NCBI GenBank assembly: GCA_022539475.1
Contig: VCMS01000184.1
Coordinates: 48,084 to 112,083, forward strand
Length of the DNA: 64,000 nucleotides
Source of the DNA: Gracilaria domingensis
Lineage: Eukaryota > Rhodophyta > Florideophyceae > Gracilariales > Gracilariaceae
Direction of reading: 5' to 3'
A program made the position numbers and the translations under genes. This document shows, piece after piece, positions 1-8,602 of the stretch. Positions within the stretch are counted from its first letter, which is position 1, and every line of letters starts with the position of its first letter. The notes under the pieces are model-generated. The model made no database searches. It was given only the letters and a program-made list of their open reading frames with translations, and was not told the origin of the DNA.

Positions 1-3000
1 AACATCGGGTCGGTGTCAAGGAACTTCTGAACCCAGCAAGCGACACCCCATTTCGCTTGATTCGCTCAGCTACGCGTAATCGATCCGGGAAGCCTAAGAA
101 GGCCTCCACAAAGAAGCTCTCTGGTAAGTCAATGCTCCAGGAGCACGCCCGAAAGTATAACGTAATGGAGGAGCTCGCGAATGCCCCGACCGGGCTCACA
201 TTCGGTCAACTTATTCGCGGGGACGCCGATGCGGCCAAGAAAGATCTGCGTCGAATCATCTCTGGCCGTGCAACGACCAGAAAGGTCAATGCGACCCAGG
301 TCGAGCGTGAAAACTCCCGTCTTAAGGTTGTGCCTATTACAGTCTATGGGACCATGACCCAAGCCCTTTTGGACTCTGGCGCTGTCCCGAATCTAATGTC
401 AGCAGAACTAGCGGACCATCTGCTACTGACACCGAACCCCACTGAAAGGACGATTAAAGTAGCTGATGGCAATGTTGCCCGCATTCGTGGTACTCTAGAG
501 GGCGTTCCTGTAAGGTTCGATGATCTCCGGGTATCCCTCGAGTTTCTTGTTATCGAGAAGCCCCCCTTCAATGTAATCATCGGGAACCCCACGCTAGAAA
601 AGCTGCATGCCTGTATCGATCTTGGTACACAAGAAGTCACCATGAGTTACAACAAGAAGCACGTCGTTATAGGACTCGACTCCGATCGTTCCGGATTAGA
701 AGCATTTGTCCCGTTGTCTGAGACAGATAGCGAAGATTTCACGTCAGACTCTGATGCTATCCCGTCTGACTCTGAAGATGAGTCGGAGGACTTTGCTAAC
801 CTCCCGCTTCCAAAGCAGCGAACCCCTGGTGGCGCCGAAGTGACCTTAGTGGCAGTAATGGAAAGGGATGGGGACGCAGGATCCCAGGATGGCGAAGAGG
901 AGAACGATGATGAGGAAGAACCCGCCAATGTGACAGCGCAGCTCACCCGAGCCGGGCCGTCCGAAGGACCTCAAATATCTGACCAAGCCCGTCGACCAAC
1001 TCAGGATGAAGATTCCAACGGCCCTAACTTCACCTGGCGTACCATCGGGACTCAGATCCATCTGGATAGTTTGACCGCGGAGCGTGGGGAGAACCCTCAT
1101 GCAAATAATGTGCATATTGCAGGACCCGATGGCCCACAAATTTCTCCAGAGGGAGAAAGGGTGGCAGTCGGACCAGCACCGCGTCAGCAATCCCAGCTGA
1201 TCTCCCAGTATGATGATGACGAGGATCGACGAGTCGAAGACGCGGAGGAAGAAGTGCAGGCAGATCCCCCTGTCGAAGAAAGGTCCGGACCCAATCCCTC
1301 CTCCTTCCAGAGCGAGTCTACGGATACCAGCGTACAGCCAAAAGATGTGAATGTCGTGATTCCTACAAGTATTGCACCCAGGGCTAAAAACCGCAGCGAG
1401 GACAGTGAAGTCTGCTCTCCTGACGGTGGGCCCGTAGGCGAAAGCCCGACGGAGTTCCCAGGCGGTAGTAACGATGAGGATGACTCCTCACCGGAGGAAG
1501 TAGACCTCATTGGCTCACCACTCTACCGCGACCCTGTCCTTACTATCCCGATCAAAGACGAAGTAGTTCTGCTTCCTTTAGCCGAAGGCCAGTCAGTTAC
1601 TGACTTCTTGGACGTGCGGGTTCAATTGCGACATCCAGTACCGTCACCCGCGCATCCCCCTCATCTAGAAGCACAGAACTTACCGCTGGACCGCGTAGGA
1701 ATGCTGGAGGACGACGACTCCGGCGGTTTTGTCATAGCATTTGAAGAAGAACTACCTCCGGACGAAATCGACACCCAGATCCCGGGAGATGATGAACAAT
1801 CACAAGACCCAAGCCGCGACGAAGAAGTTGTAGCTGAGACTACGTGCCCAGCACAGGACATTGAGTATTCCCTGCAAGATCCAATTGCACAAGATTCACT
1901 TGGTCGCACACTCGACCGACGTAACTACCCCCCCGACACGAACAAGGAGGAGGTGATTCTAGAACGGATCTCTCATCTCCCAAGAGATAGACAGGTGGAC
2001 CTCCTCGCTGTTCTGGATAACTTGAATGTCATAGCATGGTCCTTGTATGATCTTAGGCCCTCTGATGTGCCGGTAACGCACAGGTTTGACCTCAGTGTCG
2101 AGACCCCAATTCATTCGAAGGTCCGAAGGCTACCCCCAAAGCATGACGACGTTGTTCGGAAAGAGGTCGACAAAATGTTGTCCGCCGGGATCATCAAGCC
2201 GTCCACCTCTCCTTGATCCTTCCCAGTTGTCATCGCACATAAGAAGGATGGAAAGCCCCGGTTCTGTGTCGACTATCGGGGTCTGAACCAGGTCATGACG
2301 CCCGACAGGTGGCCCCTACCAAACATGGAACAGATCTTTGATGATTTGGGTGGTTGTTCATTCTTCACGACCCTAGACCTTTTCTCCGGATACTGGCAGG
2401 TGCGCATGGCCCCTGACTGCAAAGAAATGACGACTTTCATTTGTCGCCAGGGAACCTTTCAGTTTGAAGTCATGCCTTTTGGTCTCATGAATGCCCCAGC
2501 TACGTTTCAAAGGATGATGAACGCGGTCCTTCATGGGGTAGAGTTTGCTCGCGTCTATATAGACGACGTTGTCATCTTCTCGAAAAGCCTGGAAGAACAT
2601 TTGTACCACCTAACCAGGGTACTCGAGATCCTTGCAAGTCATGGTCTGAAGATAAAAATATCCAAGTGTGATTTCGCACAGCCCCGTATCAAACTGCTTG
2701 GTCACGTCATCAACAAGGAAGGCACTTCGGTTGATCAAGACAAGATCGACGTCATCCAAAAGGCCCCCGAACCCTCGACGGCAACCGAGCTCCGAAGTTT
2801 TCTCGGTCTAGCCAGTTATTATCGAAGGTTCATAAAGGATTTCGCGGATACGTCAGCAGTGTTGCATGCTGCCACTACAGGGAAGGGAAAGCTAAATTTC
2901 ACCAATGAGATGAAGACCGCGTTTAATGATCTAAAGGGAAAGTTAGTATCCCCGCCGGTCTTGGCATTTCCCGACTTCGACAAGCCTTTTAGAGTTGAAA

Positions 3001-5095
3001 CTGATGCTTCTTCAGTCGCGCTTGGTGCCGTTCTATCACAAAAGAAAGAGGACGGAATGTATCACCCGATTCAATTTGCCAGTCGCACGCTTAACGCCGC
3101 CGAGCGAAAGTATTCTACTTGTGAAAAGGAGGCCCTAGCCGTGGTCTTTGCCTTGAAGAAGTTTCGCATGTATCTGCTCGGAGGTCACCCCTTTGAGCTT
3201 GTTACGGACCACCAAGCTTTAAAGTATGCATTCCAAAAGAAGGACATTCACGGGCGCCTAGCCCGATGGATGGACCTGCTGGCGGAATACGAGTTCGTTA
3301 TAGTCTATAGATCTGGCGACAAGAATCGGGCTGCCGACTATCTCTCTCGCTTTGCCGTTGGGGATCCACCGGTGCCGGATGATGACGTGTCTGTTGTACT
3401 GAATGCGACGAACGAAGTCTATGACTTGGAGCTCTTCTGCGCGCACATCAAGTTGTACCTTGCCGCCTTTTCTTTTCCTGAAGAAGACCCTAAGATCCGC
3501 GCTTTGATTAAGAGGAATGCGAAGAAGTTCTTCCTCTGGGAAGGTCTCCTCTATCGCCGTACCAAGAAAGGATTAAGAGTGGTACCCTCTGTAAGCAAGC
3601 GCCGTGGCATCCTCTCATCCTTTCATGATGACATAGGACATTGGGACTTGGAGGCTACTAAGGATCTGGTCCAGTTCCGATTCTGGTGGCCTGGAATGTA
3701 CCCCGACATCGTTTCATATGTTCGCAGTTGTGATGGGTGTCAGTTCACAACACCCCTGCTTAAGTACCGGCCAGGACAAAGAGCCCCATTGACTGGCCTA
3801 TTTCATACATTCTCTGTGGACTTCGCCGGTCCTCTTCCGGCTACCAGGAATGGCAACCGTTTTGCTCTGATTGGTGTAGAACACATAACAGGATGGCCTA
3901 TTGCCGCGGCCTACGGTAATCAGACCTCTACCACCGTCATTCACTTTGTTCGATCTCCGATCGTTTCCCCGTTTGGTCCCCCGCTGACGATCGTGTCCGA
4001 CAACTTCAGTTCCTTCAAAGCCAAGGCAGTCGAGGCATACATGGAAAGTAAGAAGATATCCCTCAAGCCAAGAAATCGATTGCCAAGACAATCTTCAATA
4101 AGGGACAAGAATGGGATGAAGCCCTCGAGCAGATACTTTACGGATACAGGAGGCGCCGGCTGGGTGGCGGGTTTTCTCCTTTTGAGCTCATGTATGGCAC
4201 TGTCCCACGGATGAGCTCAGACGACCTACCCCCGCTCATCGTAGATCCAACCCCCACTAATCGTCATCATGAACTACTGTCAAATTCCGCAGGCAGGGCT
4301 TCCAGAGTTCTATCTCAACCCAATCGACAAGACGACCCCAAGTCTGGGCACCGGTTCAACGTCGGTGATGAAGTCTTGGTGATACATGGGAAAGCTCTTA
4401 ACCCCAACGTGAAGTGGGCTGCCTTTCAGTCAAAATTCTACGGACCCTGTAAGGTGGTTAAAGCCAGGCACCCCCGATATGTCCTAGTGTCCCCTCATAA
4501 TCGCTACACTAGAGAAGGAGTTCACGCCCGCCGGCTCAAGCGGTATCACCGCCGACCAGTTCATCTGCAGGACGAGGTGGTAGCCACTATTACGGAAGGC
4601 GAGGACGCCCCTGCCCCATATCCCACGCAGATCACCGTAATGCCACTCCGCGTTGACTACAATATCCTCACTGCACCCCACCTCTCGTGTCACTTTATCA
4701 TTGGAGGGAAAAGCATACATTCATGGCTTAGCCCTTTGAACGTCTCTATCCAAGAGGTGGAAAGGGTTACCTGGACGCTGACGCATGCCTCACTCGCCCT
4801 GTTCTCAATCTCGGGCCCGTTCTTGAGTCGTAGAGGAGGATCCATCTTAAGAGCCTTATTTCGACGTGTGCACCAGAACTACGGAAGTAATATCGCGCCA
4901 GAATTCGTGGTATACCTTTACCACCATGCAGTCTCCTTGCATGGGCATCTCCCAGAGTCGCAACTCTACATACAAGAGACTCAGGACCATATATCGCACT
5001 ATGCTCGCACAGGAATCGCTCGGATACTCAGCTACACCCCCGACCCAGAGAAGCTAGCAGTACCCTTTCTCTTCCACTATACCACCGAGAATTAG
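1..5095 (+). pseudogene. Ty3/gypsy retrotransposon gag-pol polyprotein, degenerate, 5' end outside window
   Basis: The frame is open from base 3, so the window starts inside the element. In order: a retropepsin-like segment with the active-site motif LDSGA near 366-380; a long acidic linker; a reverse transcriptase with the YIDD box at 2556-2567 and MPFGLMNAPATFQ before it; an RNase H domain (ETDASS, TDHQALKYAF) at about 2985-3350; an integrase zinc finger (H-x4-H, then CDGC) at about 3620-3745; and an integrase core with two acidic residues (VDFAG, VSDNFSS). Two lesions are visible. An in-frame TGA at 2214-2216 falls where RTs of this family have a conserved Trp. Near 4060 the frame shifts and the segment expected to carry the third catalytic acid is missing. 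The frame to 5095 then carries the integrase C-terminus (SPFELMYGTVPR, FYGPCKVV) plus a tail of about 170 residues that I do not recognise. The element is non-autonomous as it stands. LTRs were not resolved. Confidence 0.93.
2214..2216 (+). other. in-frame TGA stop inside reverse transcriptase
   Basis: The reading frame is the same before and after this codon. RT homology resumes immediately (SFPVVIAHKKDGKPRF). Ty3/gypsy RTs usually have Trp at this position (SPWxSPVV), so a single TGG to TGA change explains the stop. Confidence 0.85.
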
Positions 5096-5133
5096 CTCAG
5101 TACTTTCGACGCCCGATGTAGCGTCGTTTGAGC

Positions 5134-5173
5134 TCGCGGGTGTGTGAGGAAGAAAAGAGGGGTGGAGGAAAAG
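5134..5173 (+). other. purine-rich tract, possible polypurine tract of the retroelement
   Basis: A run dominated by A and G (gaggaagaaaagaggggtgg and onward) lies just after the pol frame and is followed by TG at 5174. This is the position and composition expected of a polypurine tract before a 3' LTR. I could not find the matching LTR end or a second LTR, so the call is tentative. Confidence 0.3.
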
Positions 5174-5241
5174 TGAGCGGTGCATGCGCTGCGCCGCTCA
5201 TTTTTTTATTTTGAAGAGTACGCCGACACGCGCAGGGCGCA

Positions 5242-5634
5242 CTACTTCTGTAAGCGCGCCAGTAAAATTTCGAGGAGCGGCGCAATGATATGCGACGCAT
5301 CATTGCGGCGCCCCTCGCACACAAATATTATACCGCGAATTACGCCGCGCGTATACAGCGTCGGCGCCTGATTGATAAGGTCCATAAGGCGGCGCCGGTT
5401 CGCGTAAACGTCGAAATTCCCGGTAGAAACCTCTCGGAGAAACTGCTCCAATTCTCCGAGAAGCGCTTCCGAAAACCCAAACCCCACGACTTCCTGGGGC
5501 AGGGTGTGTTCGGCGTCCTGGACACTGGGGGCGGGGGCCGGTGCCGGAACCGCCTCCACGTCCACGAGAGGGCCGAGCCCAGGTAAGGACTCGTTGGCTG
5601 GCGATGGGACCGGGCTGGTGACGTGATCCTTCAT
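5242..5634 (-). CDS. hypothetical 130-residue protein antisense to the retroelement tail
   Basis: The frame opens with ATG at 5634. The N-terminus is Pro/Ala-rich (about residues 5-35), followed by a segment that looks like folded helical protein, with hydrophobic repeats such as LMDLINQAPTLYTRG and APLLEILLARL. Two other frames are open here because the DNA is GC-rich, so the ORF could be chance. The amino-acid composition argues for real or recently real coding sequence. No family is recognised. It runs opposite to gag-pol and could be an accessory ORF in the 3' part of the element or an unrelated gene. Confidence 0.4.
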   Translation of the reverse strand: MKDHVTSPVPSPANESLPGLGPLVDVEAVPAPAPAPSVQDAEHTLPQEVVGFGFSEALLGELEQFLREVSTGNFDVYANRRRLMDLINQAPTLYTRGVIRGIIFVCEGRRNDASHIIAPLLEILLARLQK

Positions 5635-5733
5635 GACGAAATGTAGTTGATAGTTTGACGAACGATAGAGATAGGAGCATAAGACGCACGAGACTCATTC
5701 TTATAGTCTAGATCATAGGTTAGTGTGCACCTG

Positions 5734-5797
5734 AATTTGCCATGACGGCAGGTCATGGCAAGTGTAATTGCCATGATGGCAGGTCATGGCAGTGTCA
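5734..5797. repeat. two direct copies of a ~30-bp palindromic element
   Basis: The core gccatgac-ggca-ggtcatggc occurs twice, about 31 bp apart, with C/T variation in the spacer. Each unit is an inverted repeat (GCCATGAC against GTCATGGC). A weaker half-match (gccagcatggcgg) follows. The array lies about 220 bp upstream of the TATA-like box at 6008, so a regulatory role is possible but unproven. Confidence 0.7.
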
Positions 5798-5901
5798 TTC
5801 GCCAGCATGGCGGTATAACACCTTGTCATAGGTACACGTGCATTCCACGACGAAGGCTGCGTGGCGTAGGCGCCCCCTGCGGTGGCAAATGCGCCAAACA
5901 T

Positions 5902-5940
5902 ATCTACCGTCTACACCCCTCATTGGGTAGGACGGTAGAT
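5902..5940. repeat. perfect 10-bp inverted repeat (hairpin)
   Basis: atctaccgtc at 5902-5911 is the exact reverse complement of gacggtagat at 5931-5940. The 19-base middle contains a second weaker pairing (CTACaCCC with GGGTAG). It lies upstream of the TATA-like box and could form a hairpin or cruciform, or bind a dimeric factor. Confidence 0.7.
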
Positions 5941-6007
5941 ACAACGCAGCCATTGGCCAAGCCAACCGTACCGACGATTCTCGCTGGGAATCGACGGTGC
6001 GGTTGTG

Positions 6008-6015
6008 CATAAAAG
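6008..6015 (+). promoter_or_regulatory. TATA-like box for the C2H2 gene
   Basis: cataaaag lies in a GC-rich setting and is followed by a long pyrimidine-rich stretch (6050-6560) that resembles a 5' untranslated leader. The next gene in the same direction is the zinc-finger gene whose first intron begins at 6633. The box could instead be the promoter of an unresolved LTR. Confidence 0.4.
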
Positions 6016-6631
6016 GGCCGGAGCAGTCGCCTCCGACTCAACTCCGGCCAGACCACTTCCCCTTCGACGACCTCCCCCCACCCTCACTCCTCATCTCTTT
6101 CCCCCTTCGTCGTCTCAACCTTCTTCCCCCCCATCCCCAATCTCTCTCGATCTCCCCCTTTGGCGGCTTGGTCTCAACGCCCACAACGTTCCCTGCTACT
6201 CACACAGCCCCCCCTCTGGGCTCGTCTCGTGTGAGTCGGCAAAGCGTCCGCACTACCCTACCGTTGGATTAGCCTTGTGCGGGCGTGCCTCTCTCTCCCG
6301 AAGTCCGTTCTTCTTGGTTCCCCGTCCCTCCTTCTTCTCCGTGGTGATTCTCTTTGTTGTCGTTGTTCTCGTCATCGATCTTTCCCGTTTCCATACCCCA
6401 CGGTTGTCTTTGTTGTTGCTTCCCTTCGTTCCTTCGTCGTTGTGCGGGCCTCTCCTGCCTGCATCTGTTCCCTTGCTTCTCTTGTCGGCCTTGGACTCAG
6501 GTTTCGCTGGTTCTTTCGCGTTGCGATTCCGTTCCTCACATAGTGTTGCTTTGCACCTGTTGTTGCTAGACACACTGTGTGATACGGCGTAAGGTTCCCA
6601 TTAACCTACGGCCCTGAGGCAATCGTTCAAG

Positions 6632-7132
6632 AGTAAGTTGTTCTCAGCTGCTCTTTTGGCATTTTGTGTGACTACTAACTTCTTGTTTGTTTCACATCAA
6701 GTGCCAACGTCTTTCGTCTCATCCAGCGAGTATTCGTCCGTGGTTGACCCGGACGAGCGTCTAGAAGAAGTCCCTGACCCCGTTTCGCAGATAAAGAAGT
6801 CGGCTGTGCAGCCTCTTGACGGGCCACGCGAGCGCCATATCTTTCGCGAAGCCACTCAGAAGGAGAAGCGCCGTCGTAACCCTCCGCCGCGTAAGCGAAT
6901 CTTCAAACGCTGTCGTTTCTGTGACATCCAGGTCCAGAGCCAGCGTCAGCCTGAAGTACATCAAGCCGGCCGTCGCCATCGCAGAGCTTTGCGCCGTGCA
7001 AACTACACCGAGCTGGACATTCACTGCAAGGCTTGCGACATCCGGTTCTCTGAAGCCCACGATCTGCGCGTCCACTACCGGAGCCGTCGTCATCGTGCGA
7101 CACTTAGAAAGAAGAACAATACTATCTTTTAG
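6632..7132 (+). CDS. two-finger C2H2 protein (split start codon, intron 6633-6701)
   Basis: The spliced product is about 143 residues. Two tandem fingers of the C-x2-C-x12-H-x5-H type occupy the C-terminal half: CRFCDIQVQSQRQPEVH...H and CKACDIRFSEAHDLRVH...H. The H-x5-H spacing and basic linkers (RRHRRALRR) resemble U1-like or JAZ-type fingers, which often bind RNA or double-stranded RNA; that role is inference. Just upstream is a textbook intron with donor GTAAGT at 6633, branch-like ctaact near 6674 and acceptor tttcacatcaag ending at 6701. Joining 6632 to 6702 makes A|TG, so the start codon is created by splicing. The exon upstream would be 5' UTR. Without splicing the frame could open at an alternative start inside the intron, which I consider less likely. 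Confidence 0.6.
   Translation, partial: SKLFSAALLAFCVTTNFLFVSHQVPTSFVSSSEYSSVVDPDERLEEVPDPVSQIKKSAVQPLDGPRERHIFREATQKEKRRRNPPPRKRIFKRCRFCDIQVQSQRQPEVHQAGRRHRRALRRANYTELDIHCKACDIRFSEAHDLRVHYRSRRHRATLRKKNNTIF
6633..6701 (+). other. 69-nt GT-AG intron that splits the ATG of the C2H2 gene
   Basis: Donor GTAAGTTG, branch-like actactaact, pyrimidine tract and acceptor catcaag are all present. Removal joins ...ttcaaga to tgccaacg, producing an ATG in frame with the zinc-finger ORF. Confidence 0.6.
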
Positions 7133-7173
7133 AGCACAGGTTTCTCTTTTCATTGTCCAGTTGTGACACATTT

Positions 7174-7521
7174 CTATTCATATCCTATTACATATATTAT
7201 CCTTGTTTGTTCTTCTTTATCTTTTTGTCTATCGTTCGGTATCCCTCCTCTGTTCTTGTGTTCGTGCTTGTGTTGTTTGGCTTCTGCCGCAAGCTTATAT
7301 TTGGCTAGTGCTTCTTCGTCCGATTGGACTGGTAATCTACGAGAGCAAACTTTATTTTTATCGTTTTTGCCCCCTTTGGCTGTAACCGCCGACGCCATCA
7401 CCAAAATGGCGTTTTCAATAACTTTAATCTCATCGTGCCCACTAATACTAACTTCAAAATTTTCCTTTGGAGAAACAGATGGCCACTCTAACTTTATATC
7501 TGTATTCTCTTTCTCCGGCAT
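7174..7521 (-). CDS. hypothetical 115-residue charged protein
   Basis: ATG at 7521 lies in a reasonable context (aacATGcc). The product is hydrophilic, rich in Lys and Glu, and has a basic His/Lys stretch (KQHKHEHKNRGG). It ends 41 bp from the end of the C2H2 gene, so the two would be convergent. No family is recognised. The overlapping plus-strand frame encodes a hydrophobic low-complexity sequence that looks less protein-like, which weakly favours the minus strand. Confidence 0.3.
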   Translation of the reverse strand: MPEKENTDIKLEWPSVSPKENFEVSISGHDEIKVIENAILVMASAVTAKGGKNDKNKVCSRRLPVQSDEEALAKYKLAAEAKQHKHEHKNRGGIPNDRQKDKEEQTRIIYVIGYE

Positions 7522-8129
7522 GTTGGTTCATTGCAGTTTATTTGAACGCGGCGTTTCTCAAGGGAAGTCGGCGAGGAATTGCTTTGACGCTGGGAAAGCA
7601 GAGGGCTCGAAGGGAAGCGTAGGACGCGATCAAGGAAAGTGCGCGCTCTCGTTCCCAACTTTTCATGACAATATTTTAAGATGGCTGCAGTCAGCGGCGT
7701 GATGTCTTCTCAGACAGATCAAGAAAATGCGGGCTGCCTGACAACTTCGATTGGCCAAAGGAGAGACCGTGAGCGATTCTGCGTCGGTAGTATGCTCATA
7801 TGAAGCGAATTGGTCTGTGAACATTATTGCTCTGCTTGGGCTCGCTTTCGGAAGTCAAAGACCGCAAGTATTGAGTCAGCTTCAACTACGGAGCAAATTT
7901 GAGTACGAGCAGTACTTCTATCTTTGCAAAATATTTAACAAACCTTCAGGCCAACCCACAACCTCTATATCTACTCACATCGGAAATGTCCGAAGTACAT
8001 AATGTTTTGATTCTATGAAAGTTCCGTATATTTGATAGCACTTCTCGCTGATGAGAACGTTGGTGCTGAAAGTAAAGCTAACTACTTACTGTTGTCTTTG
8101 GACTTTGGTTTTGTTTGAATGCAATGTGT

Positions 8130-8234
8130 TTTTGACGAAGGACTCGAACCTTTACATGATAGCATCAAAAGCTAATGCCTTACCAACGGCGAGAGAGTAC
8201 TGTAGAAGGACGCCCACTGACTCTCTCCTTCGTC
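8130..8234 (-). tRNA. tRNA-Gln(UUG)-like sequence, probably a pseudogene or atypical
   Basis: Read on the minus strand there is a D-arm (GCC-gttggtaa-GGC), an anticodon arm with loop TTTTGAT giving anticodon UUG and a 4-bp stem (TAGC/GCTA), and a perfect B-box (GGTTCGAGTCC). The core resembles bacterial or organellar tRNA-Gln. The expected acceptor strands (about 8199-8193 and 8136-8130) do not pair. A longer fold does pair at its ends: GACGAAGG near 8234 with CCTTCGTC near 8134, leaving an extra hairpin of about 35 nt before the D-arm, but that pairing competes with the T-stem. The best reading is a decayed or organelle-derived tRNA copy. A tRNA with an unusual insertion is a minor alternative. 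Confidence 0.4.
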
Positions 8235-8395
8235 GAGGACGACTTCCGTTTAGGAAGTGCGGTGCTTGTAGCCTGATTCGTATCATCCGATGCTCTTATC
8301 TTCTTCTGTCCACTCTTGTTCCGCTGCGTACTATTTCGCTTTCTCGGCGTTATACCCATGTTGTGGAGATAAACGGGGTAGTGAAACGAAATTGT

Positions 8396-8420
8396 TGGGG
8401 GAGGAGGGGGTGGGGGGGTG
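8396..8420 (+). other. G-run cluster (possible G-quadruplex)
   Basis: Runs of 5, 2, 5 and 7 G separated by single A or T bases lie in otherwise mixed sequence, about 180 bp from the 3' end of the minus-strand SET gene. Confidence 0.55.
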
Positions 8421-8602
8421 CATGGTTCAGATATTCCGGGAGACTCCGCAGTTCCTGCCTTTTAGGAATTTGAGGTGCCCAATGGGTCGCAAATATCTCC
8501 GTTACAAATAGATGAAGAGCTCCAGTGTACATGTTCAACGCGTATTGCAGGCAGCTGCAACATTCACAAGCATATTTACTTTCTATTCGGTACTGCACTC
8601 AT

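Larger units (their letters stand above)
7522..8602. other. no protein gene seen
   Basis: Apart from the tRNA-like sequence (8130-8234) and the G-runs (8396-8420), I see only short ORFs without recognisable domains. Confidence 0.5.

Noticed and set aside
2214-2216. TGA read as tryptophan (altered genetic code)
   Set aside because: Intact genes here use TGG for Trp freely, and several frames terminate at TGA at sensible positions. A nonsense mutation in one retroelement copy is simpler.
5997-6592. Overlapping Pro/Ser/Leu-rich ORFs on the plus strand
   Set aside because: They are products of a pyrimidine-rich leader; no domain is present, and the region is better explained as the 5' UTR of the zinc-finger gene.
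6000-6640. 3' LTR of the gypsy element
   Set aside because: A TATA-like box and a purine tract are present, but no matching 5' LTR lies in the window and no TG...CA ends with a primer-binding site could be confirmed.
8396-8420. Telomere-like repeat
   Set aside because: The G-runs are irregular and not a tandem telomeric unit.
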